Assembly (NCBI GenBank): GCA_017463155.1
Contig: JAFTPT010000040.1
Span: forward strand, 1 to 55,539
Source of the DNA: Blautia sp.
GTDB lineage: Bacteria; Bacillota; Clostridia; Lachnospirales; Lachnospiraceae
Length of the DNA stretch: 55,539 bases
Direction of reading: 5' to 3'
This document shows, one piece after another, positions 32,066 through 40,258 of this stretch. The notes under the pieces are model-generated. The model did no database searches and had not been told where the DNA came from. It saw nothing but the letters and a program-made list of their open reading frames with translations. The position numbers and the translations under genes are program-made. Position 1 is the first letter of the stretch. Each line of letters starts with the position of its first letter.

Positions 32066-32965
32066 ATGAAAAAGAAAAAACTCCAGTCACAGAAAAAAGA
32101 AGTACGTACGGCATGGATCATGATGGCGCCTGCCCTGATCGTGCTGGGGCTGATGCAGGGGTATCCGATCGTCCGGACGTTCTGGCTCAGCTTTCATGAG
32201 ATGAATCTGAAACGGCCGCAGAGCGGTTTTCCGCTGGTAGGGCTGGCCAATTACGCAAAGGTCTTCACAGATTCACGAGCCGGTGTGAACATTCTGTTTA
32301 CGCTGAAGTTTACGGTGGTTACGGTGCTGCTTGAGCTGCTGATCGGCTTTATCGCAGCCCTCATTATGAACCGGGCCTTCAAGGGCCGCGGGATCGTGCG
32401 AGCCGCGATCCTCGTTCCGTGGGCGATCCCGACATCCGTTTCCGCCATGATGTGGAAATTTATCTACAATGATCAATATGGTATGTTCAATGACATCCTG
32501 TACAGGCTGGGGATCATTAAGGAGTATAAGGCCTGGCTCAGCACATCCTCGGGCAGCTTTATGGCGCTCGTGATCACGGACGTGTGGAAGACGGCCCCCT
32601 ACATGGCCCTGCTGATCCTGGCAGGCCTGCAGATGATCGACGACGGATTGTACGAATCCGCCAAGCTGGACGGGGCCAATGTGATCCAGCGTTTTACCAA
32701 AATCACCCTTCCTGTGGCCAGGCAGTCCCTTCTGGTGGCACTCCTGTTCAGGACCATGGATGCGTTCCGCGTGTTCGACCTGATCAACGTCATGACGGGC
32801 GGAGCCAACGGCACGGAAAGTATCGCCATGTATTCCTACAAACAATTGATGACATTCCTGGATTTCGGCTATGGATCCGCGCTGGCCATTATGATCTTCC
32901 TGCTGGTATTTATCATAGGCCTGATCTATATGTTCTTCCTCAGGAACGATCTGGCGGCAGACTAG
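32066..32965 (+). CDS. Carbohydrate ABC permease, MalF/UgpA type
   Basis: 299 residues, six transmembrane segments. The EAA loop reads YESAKLDGANVIQRFTKITL, the usual contact site for the ATPase. TAWIMMAPALIVLGLMQGYP is the first helix and QYGMFNDILYRLG a periplasmic loop. The ATG at 32066 is chosen because the long in-frame extension upstream covers the attenuator hairpin; AAGGTG lies upstream. It works with the second permease at 32979. Confidence 0.9.
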   Translation: MKKKKLQSQKKEVRTAWIMMAPALIVLGLMQGYPIVRTFWLSFHEMNLKRPQSGFPLVGLANYAKVFTDSRAGVNILFTLKFTVVTVLLELLIGFIAALIMNRAFKGRGIVRAAILVPWAIPTSVSAMMWKFIYNDQYGMFNDILYRLGIIKEYKAWLSTSSGSFMALVITDVWKTAPYMALLILAGLQMIDDGLYESAKLDGANVIQRFTKITLPVARQSLLVALLFRTMDAFRVFDLINVMTGGANGTESIAMYSYKQLMTFLDFGYGSALAIMIFLLVFIIGLIYMFFLRNDLAAD

Positions 32966-32978
32966 GAGGTGCATCTGT

Positions 32979-33818
32979 ATGAACAATAAAGTGAAAAGAA
33001 GGACCGGCTGGGTCGTATTCTACATCTTTGTGGTGATCTATGTGCTGCTTCTGCTGCTCCCGTTCATCTGGCAGTTCCTGACGTCGGTCAAGCCGCTGAA
33101 TGAGATCGCGGAGATGCCGGCCAAATGGATTCCGAGCGCCTTTAATATCCAGTTTTATATCAATGTGTTTACCAAGCATCCGTTCGCCCGGTACATGCTG
33201 AACAGCCTGATCGTGGCTCTGTCAGCGACCCTTCTCAGCATTGCAGTGGGAGCGACGGCGGCCTACGCACTTTCGAGACTTCATTTTAAAGGCAGAAAGG
33301 TGCTGCTGATGACGATCCTGGGCGTTTCCATGTTCCCGACGATCGCCACACTGTCACCGCTTTACCTGATCCTCAAAAATATGAAGCTTCTGAACACCTA
33401 CCAGGGGCTGATCCTGACGTACATCAGCTTTTCCCTGCCGATGGCAATCTGGCTGATGTCCAATTTCTTCAGCCAGCTGGACAAGGGATATGAGGAAGCA
33501 GCGGCAATCGACGGCTGCAGCTACATGCAGACCTTTTTCCGGATCATGCTGCCCCTGATCCGTCCGGCTACCTTTTCGGTGGGACTTCTGGTGTTCATCA
33601 ACTGCTGGAATGAATATCTGTACGCCCTGACGTTCATGAGCCAGGAATCCATGCGGACGGTTCCCGTGGGGATCGCGCTGTTCCCGAGCAATTATCAGCT
33701 TCCCTGGGGAGACATGGCAGCAGCCTCGATCGTTTGTACGGTGCCGCTGATCCTGCTGGTCCTGATCTTCCAGAAAAACATTGTGGCTGGTCTTACGACG
33801 GGCGGTATGAAGGGCTGA
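32979..33818 (+). CDS. Carbohydrate ABC permease, MalG/UgpE type
   Basis: 279 residues, six transmembrane segments. The EAA loop is YEEAAAIDGCSYMQTFFRIM. The periplasmic start FLTSVKPLNEIAEMPAKWIP and the C-terminal end KNIVAGLTTGGMKG are standard for the MalG class. It starts 13 bases after the first permease, with TAGGAGG overlapping the previous stop. The two permeases form the channel of the importer. Confidence 0.92.
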   Translation: MNNKVKRRTGWVVFYIFVVIYVLLLLLPFIWQFLTSVKPLNEIAEMPAKWIPSAFNIQFYINVFTKHPFARYMLNSLIVALSATLLSIAVGATAAYALSRLHFKGRKVLLMTILGVSMFPTIATLSPLYLILKNMKLLNTYQGLILTYISFSLPMAIWLMSNFFSQLDKGYEEAAAIDGCSYMQTFFRIMLPLIRPATFSVGLLVFINCWNEYLYALTFMSQESMRTVPVGIALFPSNYQLPWGDMAAASIVCTVPLILLVLIFQKNIVAGLTTGGMKG

Positions 33819-33848
33819 GAAGAGCACAGCCGGAAAGGACAACGAAGT

Positions 33849-34745
33849 ATGGAAAAGATAGCATTGGCCGACAACCTGCAGCTCAGCCGCGTGATCGCGG
33901 GGTGCATGCGGACATTGGACGCCGGTATGGACGGGGAAAAGCTCCGCGCATTTGTACACAGCTGCCTGGAAATGGGTGTGGACACCTTTGACCATGCTCC
34001 GGTTTACGGAGCCGGGCGCTGCGAGCAGATCTTCGGAGACGAGGTGCTGAAAAAAGATCCTTCCCTGCGGGAAAGGATCCGGATCGTAACCAAGGCCGGG
34101 ATCATTCTGCCCGGACAGCGGGGAAACAGCCATATTTACTATGACTCTACAAAAGAAAACCTTCTTGCGGAGATGGATGCTTCGCTTGCGAGACTCTGTA
34201 CGGACCATGTGGATCTGCTGCTGATCCACCGCCCGGATGTGCTGGGGGATCCCGGGGAGATCGCCGAAGCGCTGGAAACCATTGTAAAATGCGGAAAAGC
34301 GCTGCAGGTCGGCGTTTCCAATTATGAACCGGCGGGCTTTGAAGCCCTGCAGTCCTTCCTGGATGTGAAGCTTGCAGCCAATCAGATGGAGTTCTCGGTC
34401 AAGGCGACGGACAATTTCTTTAACGGCGTGGTGGATACGGCCAGAAGGTACCGCTCAGGGCTTATGGCATGGTCGCCTCTTGGCGGAGGGAGTGTGTTTA
34501 CGGGACAGGATGAGCAGTCGGTCCGGCTGCGGAAGACCCTGCAGGAGATCGCCGGAGCACGCGGGACAACCATGGACGCGATCATGTACGCCTTCCTCTA
34601 CAGGCATCCGGCAAACATCTGCGTGATTACCGGGACCATGAATACCGCGCGCATGAAGACGGCGGTGGAAGCGTTGGATATTGAGCTGTCCTACGATGAG
34701 TGGTATGGAATACTGGCGGCCTCAAGGGGCTTTGATGTGCCGTAA
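33849..34745 (+). CDS. Aldo/keto reductase (YdhF-like)
   Basis: 298 residues, a complete TIM-barrel reductase. The catalytic tetrad is visible: Asp and Tyr in DTFDHAPVYGAG, Lys in RIVTKAGI, His in LLLIHRPDVLG. The NADPH-binding end carries CVITGTMNTARM. The nearest pattern is E. coli YdhF. It would reduce a sugar or keto-sugar carbonyl in the cytoplasm. It starts 30 bases after the second permease and is followed by an oxidoreductase gene, so both likely process the imported sugar. GAAAGGACAACG precedes the ATG. Confidence 0.88.
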   Translation: MEKIALADNLQLSRVIAGCMRTLDAGMDGEKLRAFVHSCLEMGVDTFDHAPVYGAGRCEQIFGDEVLKKDPSLRERIRIVTKAGIILPGQRGNSHIYYDSTKENLLAEMDASLARLCTDHVDLLLIHRPDVLGDPGEIAEALETIVKCGKALQVGVSNYEPAGFEALQSFLDVKLAANQMEFSVKATDNFFNGVVDTARRYRSGLMAWSPLGGGSVFTGQDEQSVRLRKTLQEIAGARGTTMDAIMYAFLYRHPANICVITGTMNTARMKTAVEALDIELSYDEWYGILAASRGFDVP

Positions 34746-34764
34746 AGGATGACAGGAGGCTGTG

Positions 34765-35850
34765 ATGGAAAGGATTCGATATGCCTTGATCGGATCGGGC
34801 TGGCGCGCTGAATTTTATATACGGATCGCCCGGGCGGTTCCCGAGCGGTTTGAACTGAGCGCGGTCCTGATCCGGGATCATGAAAAGGGACGGCTGTTTG
34901 CGGAACGATTCCGGGTGAAGGTGGTCCATACACTGCAGGAGCTCCTGCTGGACCAGCCGGAATTTGTGGTTCTGGCGATCAAAAGAGGCTGTGTGACGGA
35001 TTATCTTCTGCAGCTGTTCAAAGAGGGTGTGCCGGTCCTTACAGAGACGCCGCCCGGAGAGAGCGAGGAGGATCTCTGCAGACTGTGGGACGCATTCATG
35101 ACGTACAGCCCAAGGATCCAGGTCGCGGAGCAGTATTATCTGCAGCCCCTGTATGCCGCCTGGTACAAGGCCATACAGGATGGGCTGATCGGACAGGTGC
35201 AGAACATCAGCATATCCGCGCTCCACGGATACCATGGGATCAGCATGATCCGCCATATGCTGGGGATCAGGGGAGAGCCCTGCACGATCCACGGAAAAAG
35301 ATATCATTTTTCCGTGACGGAGACCTACGGGAGAGAGGGAATGTGCTTTGACGGGGAGACCTTCCTGTGTCCCAGAGACAGGGCCGAGATCGAGTTTGAA
35401 GACGGCAGGACCGCTTTCTTCGACTTTTCGGACCCGGCCCAGTACCATTCCTTTATCCGGACCCGGCAGCTGAACATACAGGGCAGCCGGGGCGAGATCG
35501 ACGATCTGACGATCCGCTATCTGACCGATCAGAACATTCCGGTGGAGGAAAATCTCCGGAGGATCGACCTGGGTGTGTACGGCAACCAGGAGTGGTCGCA
35601 TTTTGCGATCATGCTGGGCGAAGGGTTTCTGTATAAAACGCCTTTTGTCAACGCGAGGCTCAATGATGATGAGCTGGCGGTGGGCAGCCTGCTGCTGGGG
35701 ATGCACAGGTATCTGGCGGGCGGTCCGCAGGTCTATTCGCTGGCCGACGCACTGCAGGACATGTATCTGTGCCTGAAGCTGGAGGAGGCGTATCGGGATC
35801 CTTTTGCACCGGTTGAAACTGAGCCCCGGCCATGGGACGACGCGCTGTAA
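34765..35850 (+). CDS. Gfo/Idh/MocA-family oxidoreductase
   Basis: 361 residues from the ATG at 34765, which has ACAGGAGG upstream; a GTG three bases before it is less likely. The Rossmann start is IRYALIGSGWRAEFYIRIAR. The usual EKP motif is TETPPGESEEDL, with Lys replaced by Thr-Pro, which is seen in some family members and may change the chemistry. A C-terminal alpha/beta domain contains the loop HGYHGISMIRHMLGI. It would oxidise or reduce a sugar with NAD(P). It is the last gene of the LacI-linked operon, and the palindrome at 35875-35932 ends it. Confidence 0.85.
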   Translation: MERIRYALIGSGWRAEFYIRIARAVPERFELSAVLIRDHEKGRLFAERFRVKVVHTLQELLLDQPEFVVLAIKRGCVTDYLLQLFKEGVPVLTETPPGESEEDLCRLWDAFMTYSPRIQVAEQYYLQPLYAAWYKAIQDGLIGQVQNISISALHGYHGISMIRHMLGIRGEPCTIHGKRYHFSVTETYGREGMCFDGETFLCPRDRAEIEFEDGRTAFFDFSDPAQYHSFIRTRQLNIQGSRGEIDDLTIRYLTDQNIPVEENLRRIDLGVYGNQEWSHFAIMLGEGFLYKTPFVNARLNDDELAVGSLLLGMHRYLAGGPQVYSLADALQDMYLCLKLEEAYRDPFAPVETEPRPWDDAL

Positions 35851-35874
35851 AAAAACAAAAAAGACAGAAATAAG

Positions 35875-35932
35875 CAGGGACCGGTTCTGTGTCATGTTCA
35901 GAAACATGAACAAGACACAGAACCGGTCCCTG
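35875..35932. repeat. REP-like palindrome, also a bidirectional terminator (element B)
   Basis: A 25-bp stem with one mismatch (35875-35899 and 35908-35932) has an 8-nt loop. Both arms contain the core ACAGAACCGGTCCCT shared with the other palindromes. TTTTTT follows on the right and an A-rich run precedes on the left, so it can end the rightward oxidoreductase transcript and the leftward DeoR transcript. Confidence 0.82.
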
Positions 35933-35947
35933 TTTTTTGCGGTATCG

Positions 35948-36730
35948 TCATTCACAAAGCATTACTTCAATGCCCATCTTCCGGTAGTTCTGAAGGCAGG
36001 CCTTGTCAGCGCCCGGGTCGGTAAGGAGATTGTACGAATCGTCCATCTGCGTGATGCGCACCATGCTATTGAAGCCGATCTTGGAATGATCCGCCAGCAC
36101 GATGATGTGATTGGAATTCCGCAGCAGCCGCCGAAGCACGGAGGCGTGCTGTTCCTCATAGCAGTAGAGGTTTCCATCATAGTCGATGCCGGCCATGCCG
36201 GTAAAGGTGTAGTCGATGGTGAGGGATTCAAGGGTCCGCTCCGCAAAATACCCGACCAGATTCAGGGAAGGAAGTGAGATCTTCCCGCCCAGCATGATGA
36301 TGTTGTTGTGGGCGTTCTGCGCAAGCACCTGTGTGGTCTTCAGGTTGTCGGTAATGATGCTGGCGGGGATGGTGAAATCGATGGCGTTGACCATCTCCAG
36401 GACGGTCGTTCCGGAGAGCAGCGAGATTGAAGCGGCTGTACTGTTCAGGATGATGCTGCGCAGGTAATCGCGTCCGCATTTGCCGATCCGGCGCTTTTCC
36501 TCCACGCACTGGTCCGGATGATAGGCAGGCAGGTCGTCCTTCTGAAAAAACTCGGGTGAGATACTGGCCCCGCCGAAATAGCGATTGACCTTGCCCTGGC
36601 TTTCCAGGACGTTCAGGTCCCGGCGTATCGTCATGTCGGAGACCTTCAAAAGAGAGGCAAGTTCCAGGACGGAAGCCTGTTTCTGGACCCGGAGGATCTT
36701 TTCTATCTGATCTAAACGATTCTGGTTCAT
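35948..36730 (-). CDS. DeoR/GlpR-family regulator
   Basis: 260 residues from the ATG at 36730, with CTGGAGG upstream. The DeoR helix-turn-helix is NQNRLDQIEKILRVQKQ, then ASLLKVSDMTIRRDLNVLES. The C-terminal sugar-phosphate-sensing domain (DeoRC, isomerase-like) has SLLSGTTVLEMVNAI, ASIITDNLKTTQVLA, MLGGKISLPSLNLVGYFAE and IVLADHSKIGFNSM. It is divergent from the second sugar operon, whose kinase would make the sugar-phosphate inducer. Its promoter is TTGACA-N18-TACTAT at 36797-36768 on the minus strand. Confidence 0.9.
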   Translation of the reverse strand: MNQNRLDQIEKILRVQKQASVLELASLLKVSDMTIRRDLNVLESQGKVNRYFGGASISPEFFQKDDLPAYHPDQCVEEKRRIGKCGRDYLRSIILNSTAASISLLSGTTVLEMVNAIDFTIPASIITDNLKTTQVLAQNAHNNIIMLGGKISLPSLNLVGYFAERTLESLTIDYTFTGMAGIDYDGNLYCYEEQHASVLRRLLRNSNHIIVLADHSKIGFNSMVRITQMDDSYNLLTDPGADKACLQNYRKMGIEVMLCE

Positions 36731-36767
36731 ACAAATTAAACCTCCAGCGAGAATCACTTCTATAAGT

Positions 36768-36797
36768 ATAGTAAAGGATGAATATCAGCCTTGTCAA
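36768..36797 (-). promoter_or_regulatory. Promoter of the deoR-family gene
   Basis: On the minus strand TTGACA (36797-36792), 18 bp, TACTAT (36773-36768), 38 bp before the start codon. Confidence 0.6.
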
Positions 36798-37008
36798 GGA
36801 AGATGTTCGAAATCAAAACAAAATGAACAAGCTGATTCTCGATTTGAAAAATGTTTGAGTTGATACACTCTCGAACAATATCGCCGGGAAAGAAAGGAAA
36901 AGTCGAATAAATCAAACTAAACAGGTAAAGTATTCGAACTTCATCAAAGAATAGTGCACAAAAATTGACTTTTCGATTCGTGCATTAGGACGAAAATAAC
37001 AAATAGTG

Positions 37009-37037
37009 TTGAAATTCGAAAAGATATATGTTTAAAT
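37009..37037 (+). promoter_or_regulatory. Promoter of the second sugar ABC operon
   Basis: TTGAAA (37009-37014), 17 bp, TTAAAT (37032-37037). A TTCGAA box occupies the spacer right after the -35, well placed for repression. Confidence 0.5.
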
Positions 37038-37104
37038 AAAAACATAAAACAAACAACCATTCAAACATATTTCACATGACGTACGAGAAAAGGAGGGTAA
37101 CGAA

Positions 37105-38397
37105 ATGAGTAGAACAAAAGTGATGAGCATCATTCTGGCGGCGGCCATGGCATGTTCCATGTTGGCTGTCAATGTCACTGCAGTGCATGCGGAAGAGCCG
37201 GTGACGATCAACTTCCTCTGTGACAACCGGAGTGAGTTCGAGACACTGAAGGAGATCCTGCCCGAGTTTACGGAAGCGACGGGGATCGATGTCAACTTCA
37301 CCTACCTTCAGGAAACACAGCTTCGTTCCAAGACCGGGCTTGAGCTGCAGGCGGACAGCACGGATATCGATGTAATGCTGATGGATTTCCTGTATCTTCC
37401 GACCTATGTGAATGCAGGCTATATCGAGCCTCTGGATGATTATTTCGCAGGCAGTGAGACCTACAAGGAGGAGGATTTCATTCCGGCCTTCATCGATGCC
37501 TGCAAGGGTGAGGACGGCAAGCTGTATGCAGTACCGCTTTACCAGGATTGCTCGATCATGGTCCTTCGCGGCGACATCTTCGAAGAGCTCGGCCTGGCGA
37601 TCCCGAAGACCTTTGCGGAACTGGAGGAAGCCTGCAAGACGATCTCGGAGAGCAAGGATATGGCAGCCATCGCGATGCGCGGTGCCCGGGGCATGGGCGT
37701 CTGTGAGTGGACCTTCCCGTCCTTCCTGGCAGGCTTCGGCGGGAGCTATTATACCGAGGATATGAAGGCAAACTTTGAATCCGAAGAAGCCATCAATGCA
37801 CTGACCTATTATTCCGATCTGCTGACAAACTATGGTCCGGCAGGCGTGGCAAACTATTCCTACACAGAGGTCCAGAACGATCTGATGCAGGGTACAGCCG
37901 CGATCATGATCGATTCCGCGACACTGGCTGTCCGTGCGGAAGATCCGGAAGCCTCCACCGTTGCAGGCAAGCTCGCCTATGCACCGCTCCCCTCCGACGG
38001 AGAGCATGATCCGCAGCCGGGCTTCTATTCCTGGGACCTTGTCGTACCGAAGGGAAGCGCAAACAAGGAAGCCGCAGCGAAGCTGATCGAGTGGATCATC
38101 AGTCCCGACATTTCAACGAGACTGGGCTTCTCTGCTCCGAACCAGGCACTGCAGGGCGTGTATGCGATCCCGGCCTATGAAGGCCTGGAGGGTGCTTATT
38201 CCCTGTATGACTGCATGGAAGCGTCCCTGGCGCTGGCTGATCCTGACTTCCGTCCCCGTATTCCGGAGGAGCTGGAGGTAGGTGAATTCCTCTCCATTGC
38301 CGTGTCGGATGTGCTTGCGGGCACTTCGTCCGTTGAGGACGCGCTGAAGTCCTGCAATGAGCAGACACAGCAGGTTCTGGATGACGCAGGCTATTGA
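37105..38397 (+). CDS. Carbohydrate ABC importer, extracellular solute-binding protein (family 1)
   Basis: 430 residues. The signal peptide (MSRTKVMSIILAAAMACSML, cut after VHAEE region) has one Cys, but AMAC is not a canonical lipobox and an AxA-type site fits better. CUT1 landmarks are INFLCDNRSEFETLKEILPE, then VMLMDFLYLPTYVNAGYIEP, AVPLYQDCSIMVLRGDIF and GGSYYTEDMKANFESEEAIN. The ligand is unknown but the downstream kinase indicates a sugar or polyol. AAGGAGGGTAACGAA precedes the ATG. An attenuator follows and then two permeases; no ATPase is encoded. Confidence 0.9.
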   Translation: MSRTKVMSIILAAAMACSMLAVNVTAVHAEEPVTINFLCDNRSEFETLKEILPEFTEATGIDVNFTYLQETQLRSKTGLELQADSTDIDVMLMDFLYLPTYVNAGYIEPLDDYFAGSETYKEEDFIPAFIDACKGEDGKLYAVPLYQDCSIMVLRGDIFEELGLAIPKTFAELEEACKTISESKDMAAIAMRGARGMGVCEWTFPSFLAGFGGSYYTEDMKANFESEEAINALTYYSDLLTNYGPAGVANYSYTEVQNDLMQGTAAIMIDSATLAVRAEDPEASTVAGKLAYAPLPSDGEHDPQPGFYSWDLVVPKGSANKEAAAKLIEWIISPDISTRLGFSAPNQALQGVYAIPAYEGLEGAYSLYDCMEASLALADPDFRPRIPEELEVGEFLSIAVSDVLAGTSSVEDALKSCNEQTQQVLDDAGY

Positions 38398-38411
38398 AGA
38401 TGATCTTCCGG

Positions 38412-38433
38412 GGGGCTGTGGTGACACAGCCCC
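38412..38433 (+). terminator. Attenuator between binding protein and permease
   Basis: GGGGCTGTG (38412-38420) and CACAGCCCC (38425-38433) form a 9-bp stem with a GTGA loop, followed by the T-rich TCCTTTGTTTTATT. It has the form of an intrinsic terminator placed inside the operon, so it should set a high ratio of binding protein to permease. Confidence 0.75.
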
Positions 38434-38472
38434 TCCTTTGTTTTATTATCTTCCCAGGAGAGTGCGTGCGAA

Positions 38473-39339
38473 ATGAAGAACAGTAAAAAAGACAAGGTGC
38501 TGTTTATGGCACCTACGATCATTGTGCTTCTGGCGACGACGGTCTTTCCGCTGGCCTACAGCCTGGTGATCAGTCTGTTTGACTGGAACCTGGTAAAGCC
38601 TGACACGAAATGGAAATTCGTCGGCCTGAAAAACTATATCGAGACGTTGAAGAATCCCGGGTATCTGGCTTCTCTGAGGATTACGTTCATATATGTGATC
38701 GCGGCAGTGGTACTGGAAGTTGTGCTGGGGATCCTGCTGGCGCTTCTTGCATATCAGCAGGTGCTTGGCAGCCGGATCCTTCGGACGGTCGTCATCTCCG
38801 CGATGGTGATAAGCCCCGTGGTCGTCGGTACTGCCTGGCGGCTCATGTACAATCCCGGATATGGACTTATCAATTATTTTCTGGACCGGATCGGGATCGG
38901 CGGCTACGGATTTCTGGCGGATGCAAAGACGGTCATCCCGGCGATCCTGCTGGCGGATATCTGGGAGTGGACGCCGCTTGTGTTTCTGATCGTGCTTTCT
39001 TCGCTGCCGAACGTGTCGGTGGACGCGCTCGAGGCTGCAGGGATCGATGGAGCGAACGCTTTCCAGAGATTCTTTTATATCACGCTTCCTTCCCTGAAGC
39101 CTTCGATCCTGCTGGCGGTGCTGATGCGTACGATGGACGCCTTCAAGCAGTATGATCTGATCTACGCAATGACCCAGGGCGGACCGGGCGTGGCGAGCCA
39201 GAATGTGAACATTCTGATGTACAATACAGCGTTCCAGTATTTCAATGTATCCAAGGCTTCAGCCATGGCTGTGATCTCCGTGATCCTGATCAACATGATC
39301 TCGTCCATCCTGCTGAAGGTAACCAGGAGAGAGGGGTGA
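38473..39339 (+). CDS. Carbohydrate ABC permease, MalF/UgpA type
   Basis: 288 residues, six transmembrane helices. The first helix is LFMAPTIIVLLATTVFPLAY. The EAA loop is VDALEAAGIDGANAFQRFFY. A conserved periplasmic segment, VVGTAWRLMYNPGYGLINYF, is present. CCCAGGAGAG precedes the ATG. It pairs with the permease at 39347. Confidence 0.92.
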   Translation: MKNSKKDKVLFMAPTIIVLLATTVFPLAYSLVISLFDWNLVKPDTKWKFVGLKNYIETLKNPGYLASLRITFIYVIAAVVLEVVLGILLALLAYQQVLGSRILRTVVISAMVISPVVVGTAWRLMYNPGYGLINYFLDRIGIGGYGFLADAKTVIPAILLADIWEWTPLVFLIVLSSLPNVSVDALEAAGIDGANAFQRFFYITLPSLKPSILLAVLMRTMDAFKQYDLIYAMTQGGPGVASQNVNILMYNTAFQYFNVSKASAMAVISVILINMISSILLKVTRREG

Positions 39340-39346
39340 GTCCGGC

Positions 39347-40174
39347 ATGAAAAAGAAAACGATACGAAGGATCATCTTTTTCGTTCTGGTCTGGGCGGTC
39401 ATTATCATCTATGTGATGCCGCTCTTCTGGATCGTAACAACTTCCTTCAAGACGGACGCGGACGCGTATGCGCTGCCCATCAAGTGGCTGAACTTTGACT
39501 GGACGACCATCAACTACATCAATGTATTCGGAAAGAGCGCCCTGATCAAGAACTTCTGGAACAGTGTGATCGTCGCGCTGGCAAGCAGCGTGATCGGCCT
39601 CTGCATCGGCGTTCCTGCGGCATATGCATTGTCCAGGTTCTCCATGACCCACAAGAACGGGCTGTCCACCTGGATCCTGAGCACCAGAATGGCGCCCCCG
39701 ATCCTGTGCGCGATTCCCTATTATATCTTGTCAAAATCCTTGGGGATCTATGATACACATTTTCTGCTGACAGTCATGCATATCCTGCTGATCCTCTCGT
39801 GGGTCGTGTGGATGATGCAGTCGTTCTTTGACGATGTACCGATCGAAGTGGATGAATCCGGCATGCTGGACGGCTGCAGCCGGTTTCAATGCATGATCCG
39901 GATCATGATGCCGATCTCCAGGTCCGGACTGACGGCGACCTTTATCTACAGTATCATTCTGTCCTGGAATGAATATTTCTTTGCCATGGTACTGACAAGC
40001 GTAAAATCCCAGACGCTGCCGGCGTCGATCACCTCGTTCCTGTCCGTATACGGACTGATGTGGGGACAGATGTGCGCGGCTTCGACCGTCATCATGCTTC
40101 CGATCCTGATCTTTGTTTTCCTGATGCAGAATCATCTGGTCAGAGGACTGTCCATGGGAGCTGTGAAGGGATAA
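39347..40174 (+). CDS. Carbohydrate ABC permease, MalG/UgpE type
   Basis: 275 residues, six helices. It starts seven bases after the first permease. The EAA loop is VDESGMLDGCSRFQCMIRIM. MPLFWIVTTSFKTDADAYAL near the start and NHLVRGLSMGAVKG at the end are class landmarks. AGGAGAGAGGGG precedes the ATG. Confidence 0.92.
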   Translation: MKKKTIRRIIFFVLVWAVIIIYVMPLFWIVTTSFKTDADAYALPIKWLNFDWTTINYINVFGKSALIKNFWNSVIVALASSVIGLCIGVPAAYALSRFSMTHKNGLSTWILSTRMAPPILCAIPYYILSKSLGIYDTHFLLTVMHILLILSWVVWMMQSFFDDVPIEVDESGMLDGCSRFQCMIRIMMPISRSGLTATFIYSIILSWNEYFFAMVLTSVKSQTLPASITSFLSVYGLMWGQMCAASTVIMLPILIFVFLMQNHLVRGLSMGAVKG

Positions 40175-40258
40175 CGGGGAAGAAGATCTGTACGATCACA
40201 GACAGAAGCAGATATGGGTTTTACAATAAAAAGCGCATGACGCGGGATGGAGGCTGAC

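Larger units (their letters stand above)
36731..37104. promoter_or_regulatory. AT-rich divergent control region with repeated TTCGAA boxes
   Basis: This 374-bp region is much richer in A+T than its surroundings. TTCGAA occurs at 36806-36811, 36933-36938 and 37015-37020. Shorter forms TCGAA (36871-36875, 36903-36907) and TTCGAT (36972-36977) add to the series. The first lies beside the -35 of the deoR promoter; the last lies in the spacer of a rightward TTGAAA (37009-37014) - TTAAAT (37032-37037) promoter. DeoR-family proteins bind such repeated half-sites, so these are likely its operators. Confidence 0.6.
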
